In this document: piece after piece, positions 23,354-37,602 of the stretch | Layout: each line of letters opens with the position of its first letter | Position numbering within the stretch: the first letter of the stretch is position 1 | NCBI GenBank assembly: GCA_003049485.1 | Contig: PYST01000057.1 | Span: 62,001 to 126,000, forward strand | Source of the DNA: Ophioceras dolichostomum | Lineage: Eukaryota; Ascomycota; Sordariomycetes; Magnaporthales; Ophioceraceae | DNA: 64,000 nt | Direction: 5' to 3' | The notes under the pieces: model-generated | The model's database searches: none | What the model saw: only the letters and a program-made list of their open reading frames with translations | Told to the model about the DNA's origin: nothing | Made by a program: the position numbers and the translations under genes

Positions 23354-23404
23354 TGGGTCGGGATGAGCAGCATTTAGTTCTTCTTTTTTAAAGACGTTTT
23401 TTTT

Positions 23405-23422
23405 AATAAATAAATAAATATC
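23405..23422 (+). terminator. Probable polyadenylation signal
   Basis: AATAAATAAATAAATA occurs about 50 bp after the last stop codon of the methyltransferase-like gene, following a T-rich run. This is the expected place for a poly(A) signal and suggests the locus was, or is, a transcribed gene. Confidence 0.45.
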
Positions 23423-23649
23423 ATCGTTAACCTTCCGAAGCTCTCAAATATGTGACGATGCTGTGAAGACCGTGATAAGATGTATGCATACATTTACGGG
23501 GACGTTGCTCCCCATGAGCTAGTATGGTTTGCCTCCTTTGTACTCACGCCCAGACACCATGACGTTGGGTTTTCCGATCCGGACGGGCTCTGCTGTTGCC
23601 GTTGTTGAGGTCCAAAGTTGTTCAGCCGAGCCGATGATGCTGATAGCAG

Positions 23650-26962
<3,313 letters not shown>

Positions 26963-26975
26963 GAGAGAGAGAAAA

Positions 26976-27755
26976 GAGAGAAAAAAAAGAGAGAAAAAAA
27001 AGAGAGAAAAAAAAGAGAGAAAAAAAAGAGAGAAAAAAAAGAGAGAAAAAAAAGAGAGAAAAAAAAGAGAGAAAAAAAAGAGAGAAAAAAAAGAGAGAAA
27101 AAAAAGAGAGAAAAAAAAGAGAGAAAAAAAAGAGAGAAAAAAAAGAGAGAAAAAAAAGAGAGAAAAAAAAGAGAGAAAAAAAAGAGAGAAAAAAAAGAGA
27201 GAAAAAAAAGAGAGAAAAAAAAGAGAGAAAAAAAAGAGAGAAAAAAAAGAGAGAAAAAAAAGAGAGAAAAAAAAGAGAGAAAAAAAAGAGAGAAAAAAAA
27301 GAGAGAAAAAAAAGAGAGAAAAAAAAGAGAGAAAAAAAAGAGAGAAAAAAAAGAGAGAAAAAAAAGAGAGAAAAAAAAGAGAGAAAAAAAAGAGAGAAAA
27401 AAAAGAGAGAAAAAAAAGAGAGAAAAAAAAGAGAGAAAAAAAAGAGAGAAAAAAAAGAGAGAAAAAAAAGAGAGAAAAAAAAGAGAGAAAAAAAAGAGAG
27501 AAAAAAAAGAGAGAAAAAAAAGAGAGAAAAAAAAGAGAGAAAAAAAAGAGAGAAAAAAAAGAGAGAAAAAAAAGAGAGAAAAAAAAGAGAGAAAAAAAAG
27601 AGAGAAAAAAAAGAGAGAAAAAAAAGAGAGAAAAAAAAGAGAGAAAAAAAAGAGAGAAAAAAAAGAGAGAAAAAAAAGAGAGAAAAAAAAGAGAGAAAAA
27701 AAAGAGAGAAAAAAAAGAGAGAAAAAAAAGAGAGAAAAAAAAGAGAGAAAAAAAA
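26976..27755. repeat. Perfect minisatellite: 60 copies of a 13-bp unit
   Basis: The unit GAGAGAAAAAAAA repeats without a single change from 26976 to 27755 (780 bp). It is flanked by a degenerate GA/A lead-in (26951-26975) and a degenerate purine tail (27756-27808). Because 13 is not a multiple of 3, the array is open in several frames and creates spurious Lys/Glu/Arg or Phe/Ser/Leu proteins. Confidence 0.95.
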
Positions 27756-27951
27756 GAGAGAGAAAGGAGGAGAAAGAGAGGGAGACAAAGAAGGGAAAGA
27801 AAGAGGGAGCGAAGGTGTAGTTACCACCCTAGAAGGCGGCTTGGCAGCTAGATTTGAATCCGCCCATCCCGCACTCCTATGGAATGGGCGAAGGAAAGGG
27901 ATCTCGACGTCCCAGACATTATGCTCTGTAGGTCAAGGCGGCATGTTTTCT

Positions 27952-27999
27952 TGCACTTGTTGATGCACTTGTTGATGCACTTGCTCATGCACTTGTTAA
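27952..27999. repeat. Four tandem copies of a 12-bp unit
   Basis: TGCACTTGTTGA occurs twice exactly, followed by TGCACTTGCTCA and TGCACTTGTTAA. It lies between the 13-bp array and the 3' end of the 682-aa protein gene. Confidence 0.85.
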
Positions 28000-28108
28000 T
28001 CCATCACGCCACGAGGCGTCAAGAAGACTTGATTCCGTTTCGCTCCCTCCTAATTAGCGGCCTTGTGGCCCGGTATCTACCAGCCCGAATAGTAACGCCT
28101 CAAACTGA

Positions 28109-28218
28109 AACAAAGACTGGAGAAAAGAAAATCTCAAGGCGAAGAGGGTAGAAAATCTCATCGCACACAGAAGCGAAGACTGCAGAAAAGAAAATCTCAA
28201 GACGAAGAGAGTAGAAAA
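28109..28218. repeat. Imperfect tandem duplication, 63-bp period
   Basis: AAAGACTGGAGAAAAGAAAA... (from about 28112) recurs 63 bp later (from about 28175) with a few substitutions. It lies just downstream of the stop codon of the minus-strand gene ending at 28318, probably in its 3' UTR. Confidence 0.75.
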
Positions 28219-28317
28219 AAGAAAAAAAAATCATCTCGGGCATTTCCTCCTCGTGCCCATCCATGCAACCTGTCCATCCATCCAGCCTTCCACCTATATT
28301 ATCATCTCCTCGCCTGC

Positions 28318-30474
28318 TCAAAAGTTGGGTTTGAAGGCCTGGCTGGCCTCAAAGGTCTCCATCTCGGCCTTACGGACGCCTCCCAGGAGCCACACAGAGG
28401 TGTCTTCGCCGAGGCCCCAGGGAAAGGGCTTGTTGGTGCCGGGGCCGTGCTTGAAAGAGCACGCGGAGCCGCTCAGGCCAGAAACACTGTTATGTAGAAG
28501 CCAGATTTGTGGTTAGCTTGAGCACGGACCAAAAGACCGAGGCGCGGAGATCGTGTGTGTTGTCTTGAGAGTGGTTAGAGACAAGGGGACTTACAAAGAG
28601 GTAGCATGCTGCAGGGACGTCGCCTCAGCCGGCTTAGTAGTGTCGGCCCGCATGGCAGCAGGGACGAAGGCGGGGGCGCGAGCGTCAAGGGGTGAGCGCT
28701 GCTTCTTGGGAGGGGGGGAAGTCACGTCAACGAGCTTCTTGGGAGGAGGGGAAGCCACGTCGACGAGCTTCTTGGGAGGAGGGGAGGCCACGTCGATGAG
28801 CTTCTCCTCCTTGGCCGCCTCCACACACTCGAGCTTCAGCTGCGGCTTTGGCAGCTTCGGGAGCTGGAGAAGGGTAGCCTTCCACATGTCGTGCAGGCTC
28901 TTGACCTCCTGGTTCTGGCCGAGGAGATCCAGCTGGATGGCGCGGATCTTCTCCAGGAACGTGCTGATGCCCGAGATCAGGGAGGCTGGGGCGGTCAAGC
29001 CCTTGGAGAAGGGTTTGAAGGTGGTCGGGTCCGAGAACTTCATGGCCACGGCCGTGGAGACGTACTGAAGAGGGCGGTGGTACTGAAGGCCGTTGATCGG
29101 CTCGTACACTTGGCCGGCCGGCATGGGGGTATGGGGCCACTGGCCGATCAGCTGGCCGAAGATGGACATGCGAAGCTTTCCGAACCGGCCGATCTCCTTG
29201 TCCACCTTCTGTTGGACATCCCAGTCCCAGTATCGGCACTGGACGCCCTGAGGCGTCGGGAGATTGAAGTAAGTGACGATTGAGTCCGCGAGGAAATTCA
29301 TGGTTGATCGCCACTCAACAAAGTTGAAGACCTCTTGGGCCTTCTCCTCGCTCGGCAGTTGGTTGGACATGAAGGGCGAAAAGAGGTCGAAGGAGGCGTC
29401 CTCGGTCAGCAGCTCCCAGTCTCCGAAGCAGCTCTTCAGCTCCTGGCGGACCATGCACCAGAGGTAGGCGAGCTGGGAGGCCTTGATGCCTCCGAAAGCG
29501 CCGCCAAGGAAGCTGTAGCCGGTGTCTTGAGGAGGATACGGCTTGGTGTCCTCGACGGCCGCCCACTTCTTGGCCCAGTACGAAAGGGGGACGCCAACCC
29601 GCTCTCCAAGGGCGCACACCCACTCGTCGTGCTTGCCGTCCATGATGAATCCGTGAGTCGTCGGCGTTACGGAGAACTTGCGGGCGAGAGTGTCCCGAAC
29701 GGCCTCGTGGAGGCGCTTGCGGAGGTCCCTGGCCTCCTGGTCCAGCACGGGGGCTTCTGTGCCGTGGTGGGAGAGCATTGCTCCCACCATGTCGGCGGCG
29801 AAAGCTCCTCCGCACTGCTTGGCGAAGAGCTCGAGAGACGTGGCCTGAGAGAGGCCGAGGCCGACGACACGGTCGCCGAAGAACGGCAACATCTCCCAGC
29901 CGGTCGTGAACGGCGCCGGGGTGATCACGGTGATGGGGACGTCGTACTTGACTGCGACGTCCAGGAGGTGAGACCGGCGAACATAGGTCTTGTTGCCGGC
30001 AGGGTCCAGGCAGACGAACCCCTCTGGGTTCGTCACGCCACTCAGAATGACTACGAGGCACTCTTTGTTGGCCTCAGCGACCTTGGCCTGGTGATCCAAG
30101 GCCTCGGTGAACTTGTCGACCAGCGTGCGGAACGTCTGGTAGAAGAGGATATTGTCGCCCGCGGAGGCGACCTTCTTGGCTACGGGCGAGCCGTGGGGGT
30201 ACTTGTCCAGGCTGGACGCGAGCAGGCCGCTCACGTCGAAGTTGGCGATCCAAGTCTGGTCCGACTTGGATCCCTCGCAGTGGAACATGCGCTTCCAGGC
30301 GAGGAAGTCTGAGATGAGCCAGCCGAACTCGTTGTGGCCGGCCTGGCTCTTAGGGATTGCGCAGAGACCAACCACATGCGGCTTCTTGGTGACGTCGGGA
30401 AGCGCGTGGGTGGTGATGCGAAGGTTAGGGAGCAGCCGGATCGCTCCAGCTGCGTGGTCGATGTTCTGCGCCAT
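28318..30474 (-). CDS. Unidentified 682-aa protein with PPPKK repeats and a PAM2-like motif
   Basis: Exon 1 is 30474-28595 and exon 2 is 28486-28318. The intron has GTAAGT, a GCTAACC branch and ACATAACAG (phase 2), and adds 55 residues ending FEASQAFKPNF. Without splicing the frame stops two residues after the junction. Residues 1-540 are globular with alternating strands and helices (ECLVVILSGVTNPEGF; VPITVITPAPFTTGWEML; THGFIMDGKHDEW; GYSFLGGAFGGI). I do not recognise the fold. Residues 559-591 are three 11-residue repeats (LVDVASPPPKK), a 33-bp tandem repeat in DNA. They are followed by SPLDARAPAFVP (594-605), which fits the PAM2 consensus that binds the MLLE domain of poly(A)-binding protein. 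There is no signal peptide or membrane helix, so a cytosolic location is likely. The start ATG at 30474 precedes strongly coding sequence. Confidence 0.85.
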
Positions 30475-33087
30475 GTTGAACGAACTGATGATTTTCGTAA
30501 AAACTTGGTGCAGAAATTGCGTTGTCTGAGGAGGAAAGTTGGCGAAGAGGGGACGGAAGAAATCAAAAAATTTGGTGCGTGGATAAAGTGAAGAAGTAGG
30601 TAAAAGGCGGTGGCAGATCGAGAAGTGACGGGGTGAAACGACAATAACAAGAGGAAAGGAAGGAGCGGCCGCTCGGTGCGGTGAGGTGGCGGAAAGCCGG
30701 CAGAAAGGTGATTGTCGGAGGACCAGCTGCTTGAGGTAGGCAGGTAGGTACGACTGGGTGAGCTCTAGGGAGCAGACAGGTCAAGTCCGCGGTCTTCTAT
30801 TCACTCGTGGAAGCAGATGGAAGTGCAGGGAGGGTTCTGGGACCGAAGATTGACTTTGACATCGGAATCAAAAGATCAATAAGAAGCTTGGCTTTGATTC
30901 TGAGGACATCAAGGTGTATTGTAGAGATGCGTCGTCCGCGGTCGGTGGTGTCCTTTCATGCGGAGGGAGGTAGAGGAAGTGAAATGTTGTCTCCCGGCAA
31001 CGAAGGTGGCGACAGGAGGGAGGTGAACGCGTTGGCGGTGGTGTGCCGTGCGGAGGGCTGTTGGGCGATAAAGGGGAGTGACGTTTGGGGAAGGAGCAAG
31101 CTCCTCGAGGGCTACAGCTACCTGGTAGGTAGGTGGGCAGCGAAGAAAATTAACTCGAGAAGCTCCCACAGCTCAGCAAACATTCAAAGGAGGCGACCTC
31201 ACACAACTAAGATGGCAAATATTCAAACAGATCGCCAGCTACGACCAACTACTACCTCTCCTTGATATCCCACGCATGCACAAGGCAAAGAAAGACTACA
31301 AGCATCGAGGCACGACGGCAAGCATCACGACAGCGAGCAATCACGACACGAGGGCGAGCATCACGACGACAGAAAACATCCAGGAGAGAGCTGCAGCATC
31401 GATCCTGCAGGCCATCAACACCACAAGACCTGCCAGAATAGCAGGGCCGAGAACGAAGATTGAACTCTAATGGACAGATAAATCATAAGCAGTGCGTTCC
31501 TAGTCTATCTACCCTACTCCCCTTCCCAGTACCCTTGATGCCATCAGAGCGCGTGTGTATATTGTCTTTGTTATTGTTTTTGTTGCCCTTCCTCTCCTGG
31601 CTGATGACCTCCACGGAGACAGACCCTCCTCCTCCTCCCCACGAGAAAGAAGAAGACCACCGCCTCCTCCATGGGAGAGAACACACGATCAAGGCCTCCC
31701 CCTTGAGAGAGCAGACCATGAATACCCTCCTCCCGCTCAGGGGAGTACCTTGAGGGAGTTGGGCATACATACCCGACTTCCCCTTGAGAGAGAAGACCAC
31801 AGACGAGGATGGAGAGAGGCGAAGGAGAACAAGGCAAGGGGAGGGAAGGAAAAGAAAAAGAAAAAGAGAAGAAAGAGACAAGCCACTGAACAATGTGCCT
31901 CTAAGCAACGAAAGGATAAGCAAGAAGAGTATGGTCCTCCCCGAGAAGCAACCCGACAGATGTGACATCCAGTCTGACTCTTTTTTCCCGATTTAGTAGT
32001 ATTTTTGTTTCTTTTCTCTTTCCTCGCGCCACCCACACCCGGTTATCCATTTCCAGTCCAGTACCAAGTCCAAGCCCAGTCCCGAATATCCGATCCCCGA
32101 TCCCCCTGAACCCGCTGCCGTGCGCGCCCCTGACGATACATGTTGTTCATGTTTGTGGGATGTATGCGAAAGGGTTATTGTACCGAGACACGACAAAGAC
32201 GAATGAGGAGACACCTAAGAAGAAACAAATGGAACAGGAGGAAGGAGGTTGTACCTGACGAGCAAAAAAAGCAGACGACAATAATAAAAAAGGAAATAAA
32301 AAGGGTTGGTTGAAAACTTTGAGAAAAGGAGCGTCGAGAAGCGAAGACATACCTCGAAGAACGACGAACGGCAAACCAAAAGATGATGAGGCAGCATAAA
32401 GCAGGAACGAAAACGACAAGGACGGCGATGAAAATACAAGACGATGTGGTGCATACAGGATAGGACAAGATACTAATAACGGCGGTGTGCAGACATAATA
32501 GATTTTTGAGAATGGCAGACGGCGATGTTGCGAACGATCGAGACGGCAAAGCAGCAAGTGACGAGCAAAGAAACAACACATGCTATGGATACAAAGTCTC
32601 GACAAACAAGAGAATCAAATAAGGGAATAATAAAAAATAACGCGGGCGAGGTGACACAACCATCAGTAAGGACAGAAGACGCCAGAGGAAAAAGAAAACA
32701 AAAGACACAAACTACGGGTGGCGAGGCGACGAAGAGCCGGACCCCTTCTCGCCTGACAAAGTTGGGGAGGGGGACAACGAGAGATGAAGCGAGACCTCCT
32801 TGGGGGACGAAGGCAGGTCGACAACCAGGCGGCAGAGAGACGTCCGCTGCACAGACGAAGGGCCTACTGGGCCGAGACAGCGGTGAGAGCCTAGATAAGG
32901 CATCCACCCACCCCCCCCCCCCCCCCNCCCCCCCCCCCCCCCCCCCCTGAGAATAAAGATTGGAGGGTGAGACGGCGTGACGGCCCCTAGCTAGACAGAG
33001 ACAGACGGCTAACCATGAGGCTGCTAACCAGCTACTAGACTAGGTCGGAGGCTCAGGCTCGCTCGACGACGAACGAAACCGAACCGG
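30475..33087. other. Intergenic; promoter and 3' UTR sequence
   Basis: This holds the presumed promoter of the minus-strand 682-aa protein gene and the 3' UTR of the gene ending at 33088. A short degenerate repeat of CCCCTTGAGAGAGAAGACCA recurs three times between about 31630 and 31800, giving misleading open frames on both strands. No convincing gene was found. Confidence 0.45.
32911..32947. repeat. 37-nt C tract with one ambiguous base
   Basis: All C except an N at 32927. The N marks an unresolved base, so the true length is uncertain. Confidence 0.9.
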
Positions 33088-34062
33088 TCAGGCATCGTCG
33101 GCCTTCTTCTCGTTGCGGCGCATGTGCTCGTTCCACTTGCGCTTGCCGACGCGAGTCTCGAAGTGCGGCGCCACAGTCTTGACGTCCCCATCGAGCGACT
33201 CGATGGCAGACCGAGTCTTGTTGCGGTAGCAGTCGACTAGTCGAAAAAAGAATAGTCAAAGTCAGTTTTTAGTATAGTCAGCATCCACAGAGGCGGGCGG
33301 GCAGGCTGGCAGGCTGAGTATAGTAGTACATCTATACAAAAAGGAATAGGGAGGGGATCGATCCGAGGGATGGGTGGGACTATAAGAGGCAACCGGGCAG
33401 ACTGAGGGTGGAGGGAGCAGGGAGAAAAGATGAGGAATAATGACAGCATCATAAGGAATCGCGGGGAAAGGAGGAAGACAAGCCAGAAAAAAGAAAAAAA
33501 AAGATAAACTTACGAGCACGCTGCAAGAAGATCGTCCTCCCGGCAAACACCCTGCTCTGCAACCACGCCATCCTAAACCCCAAATCATTCAACCTCACCT
33601 CCTTCCCCCTCGCCCCCCTCCTCATCTTCGGCACAGCGACCTGCCCCTCGCTCCCATCCGCCATCGGCACGCTGACCATCACGACCTCGTCCTGCGCGAC
33701 CCTCTTACCCAGGCTGTTGGCATTCCTCCTACCCCTGCCCGCCCTGCGCCCCTCCGTGTCCGTGTCCCTATCGTCCTCATTGTTGTTGTTGTTGTTCATC
33801 AACCCACCGTCGTCATCAGCGAGGTCGTCCATGAAGAACTTGGAACCCGTCGCCGAGGGGGGCGGCGACTGCATCTCCCTCGGGAAGTACGACCGCGGGT
33901 ACACCGCCGACGACTTGCGGAACGAGTCCGGGATCTCGCGCGTGTCGACCCCGTCGAGCGTGACGCGCACGCGCAGCCGCGACTGGCGGTCCGAGTCCTC
34001 GACCAGGATGAACTTGCGTTTCTTCGCGTCGGGGATGTCGGGGAACAGGTCGGCCGGGTCCT

Positions 34063-34094
<32 letters not shown>

Positions 34095-34392
34095 GCGCGG
34101 CTGTGTCTGCGCCCTCCTACTCCTCCGGAACCACCAGAAGGACCACCGCCAGCCGCCGCCGACGAGGAGGCGGCGATGGCGTGGTGTCCGGCGCCGGGGT
34201 GGTGCTGATGATGCATGCCGCCGTCGTGGATCGACGACGACGACGGGTTGTTGGAGCCGTACGGGCCGTAGCCACTGTTGAAGACCTGGCTCTGGCGGAC
34301 GTCATCTGCCGCCGGCGCCGACGACGAGCCGGCGGCGGCGGGGGCTTGGTGGTGATGGTGATGATGGGCATCATCGGAGAAGGAGTCGTCAT
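33088..34392 (-). CDS. DUF8032-like regulator, shorter paralogue (5' exon unresolved)
   Basis: Exon 34392-33514 (acceptor CTACTATAG behind a long pyrimidine tract) joins exon 33236-33088 through GTAAGT...GACTAG in phase 1, ending in TGA. An upstream exon supplying the ATG must exist, because the frame above 34392 has no in-frame ATG before a stop; I could not place it. The protein begins acidic/Ser-rich with a His run, then Ala and Gly runs (codon-repeat expansions), then KKRKFILVEDSD. The block DTREIPDSFRKSSAVYPRSY, an acidic Asn-rich insert, and FLQRALDCYRN align with the neighbouring gene at 35886-37602. The C-terminus is basic (GKRKWNEHMRRNEKKADDA). It is probably a nuclear, sequence-specific or co-regulatory protein. 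The family name is from memory; function is unknown. Confidence 0.8.
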
Positions 34393-35885
34393 CTATAGTA
34401 GAAGAGGAAGGAGAGGACGATGCCAAGACGTTTGATCGGTCAGCAAAAGGGGGAGGCACACACACAGAAGCACTAATACGAACAGGGGGTAGGTAAGGTA
34501 AGGTAAGGGAAGGTGAGTGGGGTACTTTGTGATGTATGTAGGTATGTTGTGCATATCATGAGATGAGGGGGGGTTGTGTAGTGTAGTAGTGGTGGTGTGG
34601 TGGGAAGGGATGTGGTGGGATGAGGTGAGAACTGAGCGAGAGAGCTGAGGGAGGAATCGCTTGAAACGAAACAAAAACGCAGGCGAGTTTTAGGGCACAC
34701 CACAAGAAAAAAACCCAGTAAAAGAGACTAGCGGTGAGAAGAGAGAAAGATCCAAGAGACTCATACTTTTCGTCTCTGGCTTTTGTTTTCTTTCTCTCTT
34801 CTCTTCCCGCTATTCAAACAGTCCCTATTTTTCATCTGGTTGCGGTTTTTCTTTCTCTTTTTCAGAGAAGGCAGGTTGTTGATGTGGAAAGTGACAAAAC
34901 AAGATGATGACGATATATGCCATGTGCTCGCTCGCTTGCGTGCTTGCTCGCTCTGCTCTGCTTGCTTTGCGATGAGTAGAAAACTTGATGCTGATAAAAA
35001 GTTTTTGCCCGCGAGTGCAAAGTAAGATGCGAATCGCAGCAGCAACGACGACGATGGTGACAAGGACGACGACGAAAAAAAGAGCTAATAAAAAACCTGG
35101 GCAGGACTAGGCGTAATGTACAAGATGTCTCATGCCCCCTTTCCGACCGACCTTGGACAAGAGCGACGATCTTTTTTTGTCTTTTGTCTTCTGTCAGTGC
35201 AATATCTGTTCTGTGATATTTTTTGGAGACTCTGTTTTCCTTTTTTTTTCTTTCCTCTTTTTCCCCCTCGTCACACTCCCTCCTTTAGTGTTTTCCTCCT
35301 ATATACGACCAAAAGAGATCAAGAAAGGAAAGAAATTATTTAAGGAGAGAGTTGAGAGAAGAGAAGAGAGAGAGATAGAAAAAGGGAGAACAAATCTGAT
35401 CTGCTTTGGGCCGCGGAGCCTAAGACAGGAAAATGAGAAAGAAAAAGGAGAAAATCCCAGCCAGATAGAGTAAAATGATGGGGAAAAACCCGAGATAGCA
35501 AGGACCAAAAGAGATGAGCAAAGAAATAAGCACAGAAAGCTACTAGTAAGTACCTTGCGAAAAGTGAACAAGAAAAAAAAAATGAAACCCAGAGACAATG
35601 GAAACAGAGGAAAACACGCAGCACAGGTATAGAGTAGCGAAAGGGGGAAACCCGGAAGCAAATGAGAAGGAAACAAAACGGGCAAGGAGTAGAGGTTTTT
35701 GGATATGAAGTGAACTGAGCAAACCGAGGAGATCTGAAAGGCAAGGAAATGGTGGTATGGTGGTGGTGGTGGTGGTGCAATCATGGACGAAGTGGAAGGG
35801 AGAAAAAGGGAGAAAGAAAGGTAACAAACAACAACTCTCTCGTTATTGGTCATTGCCTTCCTTTTCTTTTTCTCTCCTCCAAATC
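34393..35885. other. Spacer between the two paralogous genes
   Basis: This must contain the missing 5' exon and promoter of the gene at 33088-34392 and the 3' UTR of the gene at 35886-37602. It has alternating CT- and GA-rich tracts. No open frame stands out as the missing exon; a short exon encoding only a few residues is likely. Confidence 0.45.
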
Positions 35886-37602
35886 TCACATGTGGTACAT
35901 ACCAACTTCTTCGCCATTCCCCTGGCCGCTGCCGTCTCCCGCATGGTGGTGCATGCCACCAGGACCGCCGCCCATCATGCCGCCGGGTCCCTTGCCCACC
36001 ATGCCTCCAGGTCCACCGCTCATCGGGCCACCGCCCACGGGTGCACCGGGCATGCCATGGGGCGCACCACCGCCGCTGCCGGCCGACCCGGGCGGGGCGT
36101 TGACCTTGCGGGTCGTGATCTTCGCCATGCGGCGCACCCTCCTGCTCCGTAGGCGCGGGTCCCGGTTGCTGTTGCGCCAGCTGTCGACCGCGCGCTGGAT
36201 CAATCCCCTCTTGCCCCGTAGCGGCGCGTTCAGCTCGGCGAGGGCCCAGCCCACCGTGTTGCACTCGGTCTCGTACTGCAGGCGGTTGCCCCGGTACTGC
36301 TCCTTGGGCACGCACGCGCGCGGGTACACGCAGTTGTCCTGCTTGAAGGTCGGGTCGAGCTCGTCCGTGTTGACCGACTCGACGTCGCAGCGGATCGTGT
36401 ACTCCATCTTGACGCGGTCGCGCGAGTACTCGAACGCGATCCACTGCACGCCGTTCTGGTCCTGGCGCACCACGAGCGGGGTCGTGGCCGGGATCGGGCC
36501 GGGCGCCGCGTTGGAGTTGATGTTGGCGGCGCCGCCGGGGCCGCCGCTGCCGGGTGCGCCGGTTGGCGTGGTCATGGGCGCGCCGTTGGGCGTCGTTTGC
36601 GACTGGCCCATCTGAGGGGTCTGGGCCATCTGGGGAGTCTGGCCCATCTGGGGAGTTGACATCTGCGAGGGCGTCATCTGGGAGGGAGCCATCGGCGACT
36701 GGCTCATGGCTGGTGGTCCCATGGAAGCGGGCGGGCCTGGGCGCTGCATCGTGAGCGGCTCGATCTTGGGGTGTCGGGGGCTGCCGGTCATGCCGGCCTG
36801 GGCGTGCTGCTGCGTCGCTTGCGCGTGTGGGTGCTGGCTCATGTGGTGCTGGGCTGCGCTGTTGTGCTGCATCATCATACCGGGCTGCGAAGTCATCGGC
36901 TGGTGCGTCTGCTGAGGGTGCTGGCTGTAAGGACTAGGCGCCTGCTGGGCGGACATGGACGAGTACTGTGGTTGGCCGTAGTACATCGACTGCTGGTGAA
37001 GCTGCGGCGGTGTCTGTCCATACAGGCTGCGCTGCTGGTCATGGCCCGATGGTGATGCTACCGACGCCGGTGAGTTTGACTGCGGCGTGTGGTATGACAT
37101 CGGGGGGTATGGAGGTCTGGGCATCGCCGCGGCCATCATGTCTGAGGTGTCTGTTGGGTCACATGGTTAAACACGTCAGCTGCTCTTCTTGGTTTCCTTG
37201 ACAAGAAGGTGATCTGTGGTTGCACAGAGTGTGCGTTGTCGTCCCAGAAGCACACGCAAGGGAGCACACGCAAGGGATGGAGGTATTCTCACCTGCGGAT
37301 GTGTATCCGCTCGTCGCGCCCGGCGTGCTGTAAGGACTCTGCTGAGGCGCGGCGGCAGCGTAGTAGGGGATCTCCTGGTTGCTGTGCGTGGTCGCAGCCT
37401 GGCTCTGCTGTGTGTGCTGGTGCTGCGCGTGCTGCTGGTGGTACGGATACGGCTGCTGCTGCTGTTGGGCTTGTTGGTTCTGTTGGGGGGCAGCGTGGGG
37501 AAGGTGCTGCTGCACGATGCTGGATGGTCGAGAATGCTGTGGTATATGAGGCGACGGTCCTTGTTGCTGCTGGTGGGGATGATGCTGCATTGAAACGGCC
37601 AT
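35886..37602 (-). CDS. Gln/Pro/Met-rich DUF8032-like regulator
   Basis: Exon 1 is 37602-37293 (ATG, starting MAVSMQHHPHQ) and exon 2 is 37150-35886. The intron has GTGAGA and CCCAACAG in phase 1. The product is 524 aa. Residues 1 to about 330 are Gln/His/Pro/Met-rich with repeated TPQM and SQM motifs, like an activation or condensate-forming region. Residues about 334-446 form the conserved domain: GVQWIAFEYSRDRVKMEYTI, NTDELDPTFKQDNCVYPRAC, LIQRAVDSWRN, then a basic RSRRVRRMAK. The tail is Gly/Pro/Met-rich and ends GMYHM. This layout matches uncharacterised Pezizomycotina nuclear proteins I recall as DUF8032; the basic segments fit nuclear localisation. It lies next to a gene with the same domain in the same orientation. 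Its upstream side opens onto 22.9 kb without a gene. Confidence 0.88.

Noticed and set aside
29335..30312. Plus-strand 325-codon frame opposite the 682-aa protein gene
   Set aside because: Antisense shadow of a long, codon-biased exon; no independent start context or domain.
31483..31968. Minus-strand 161-codon frame with repeated CSLKGE-like segments
   Set aside because: The apparent protein repeat comes from a short degenerate DNA repeat that is also open on the other strand.
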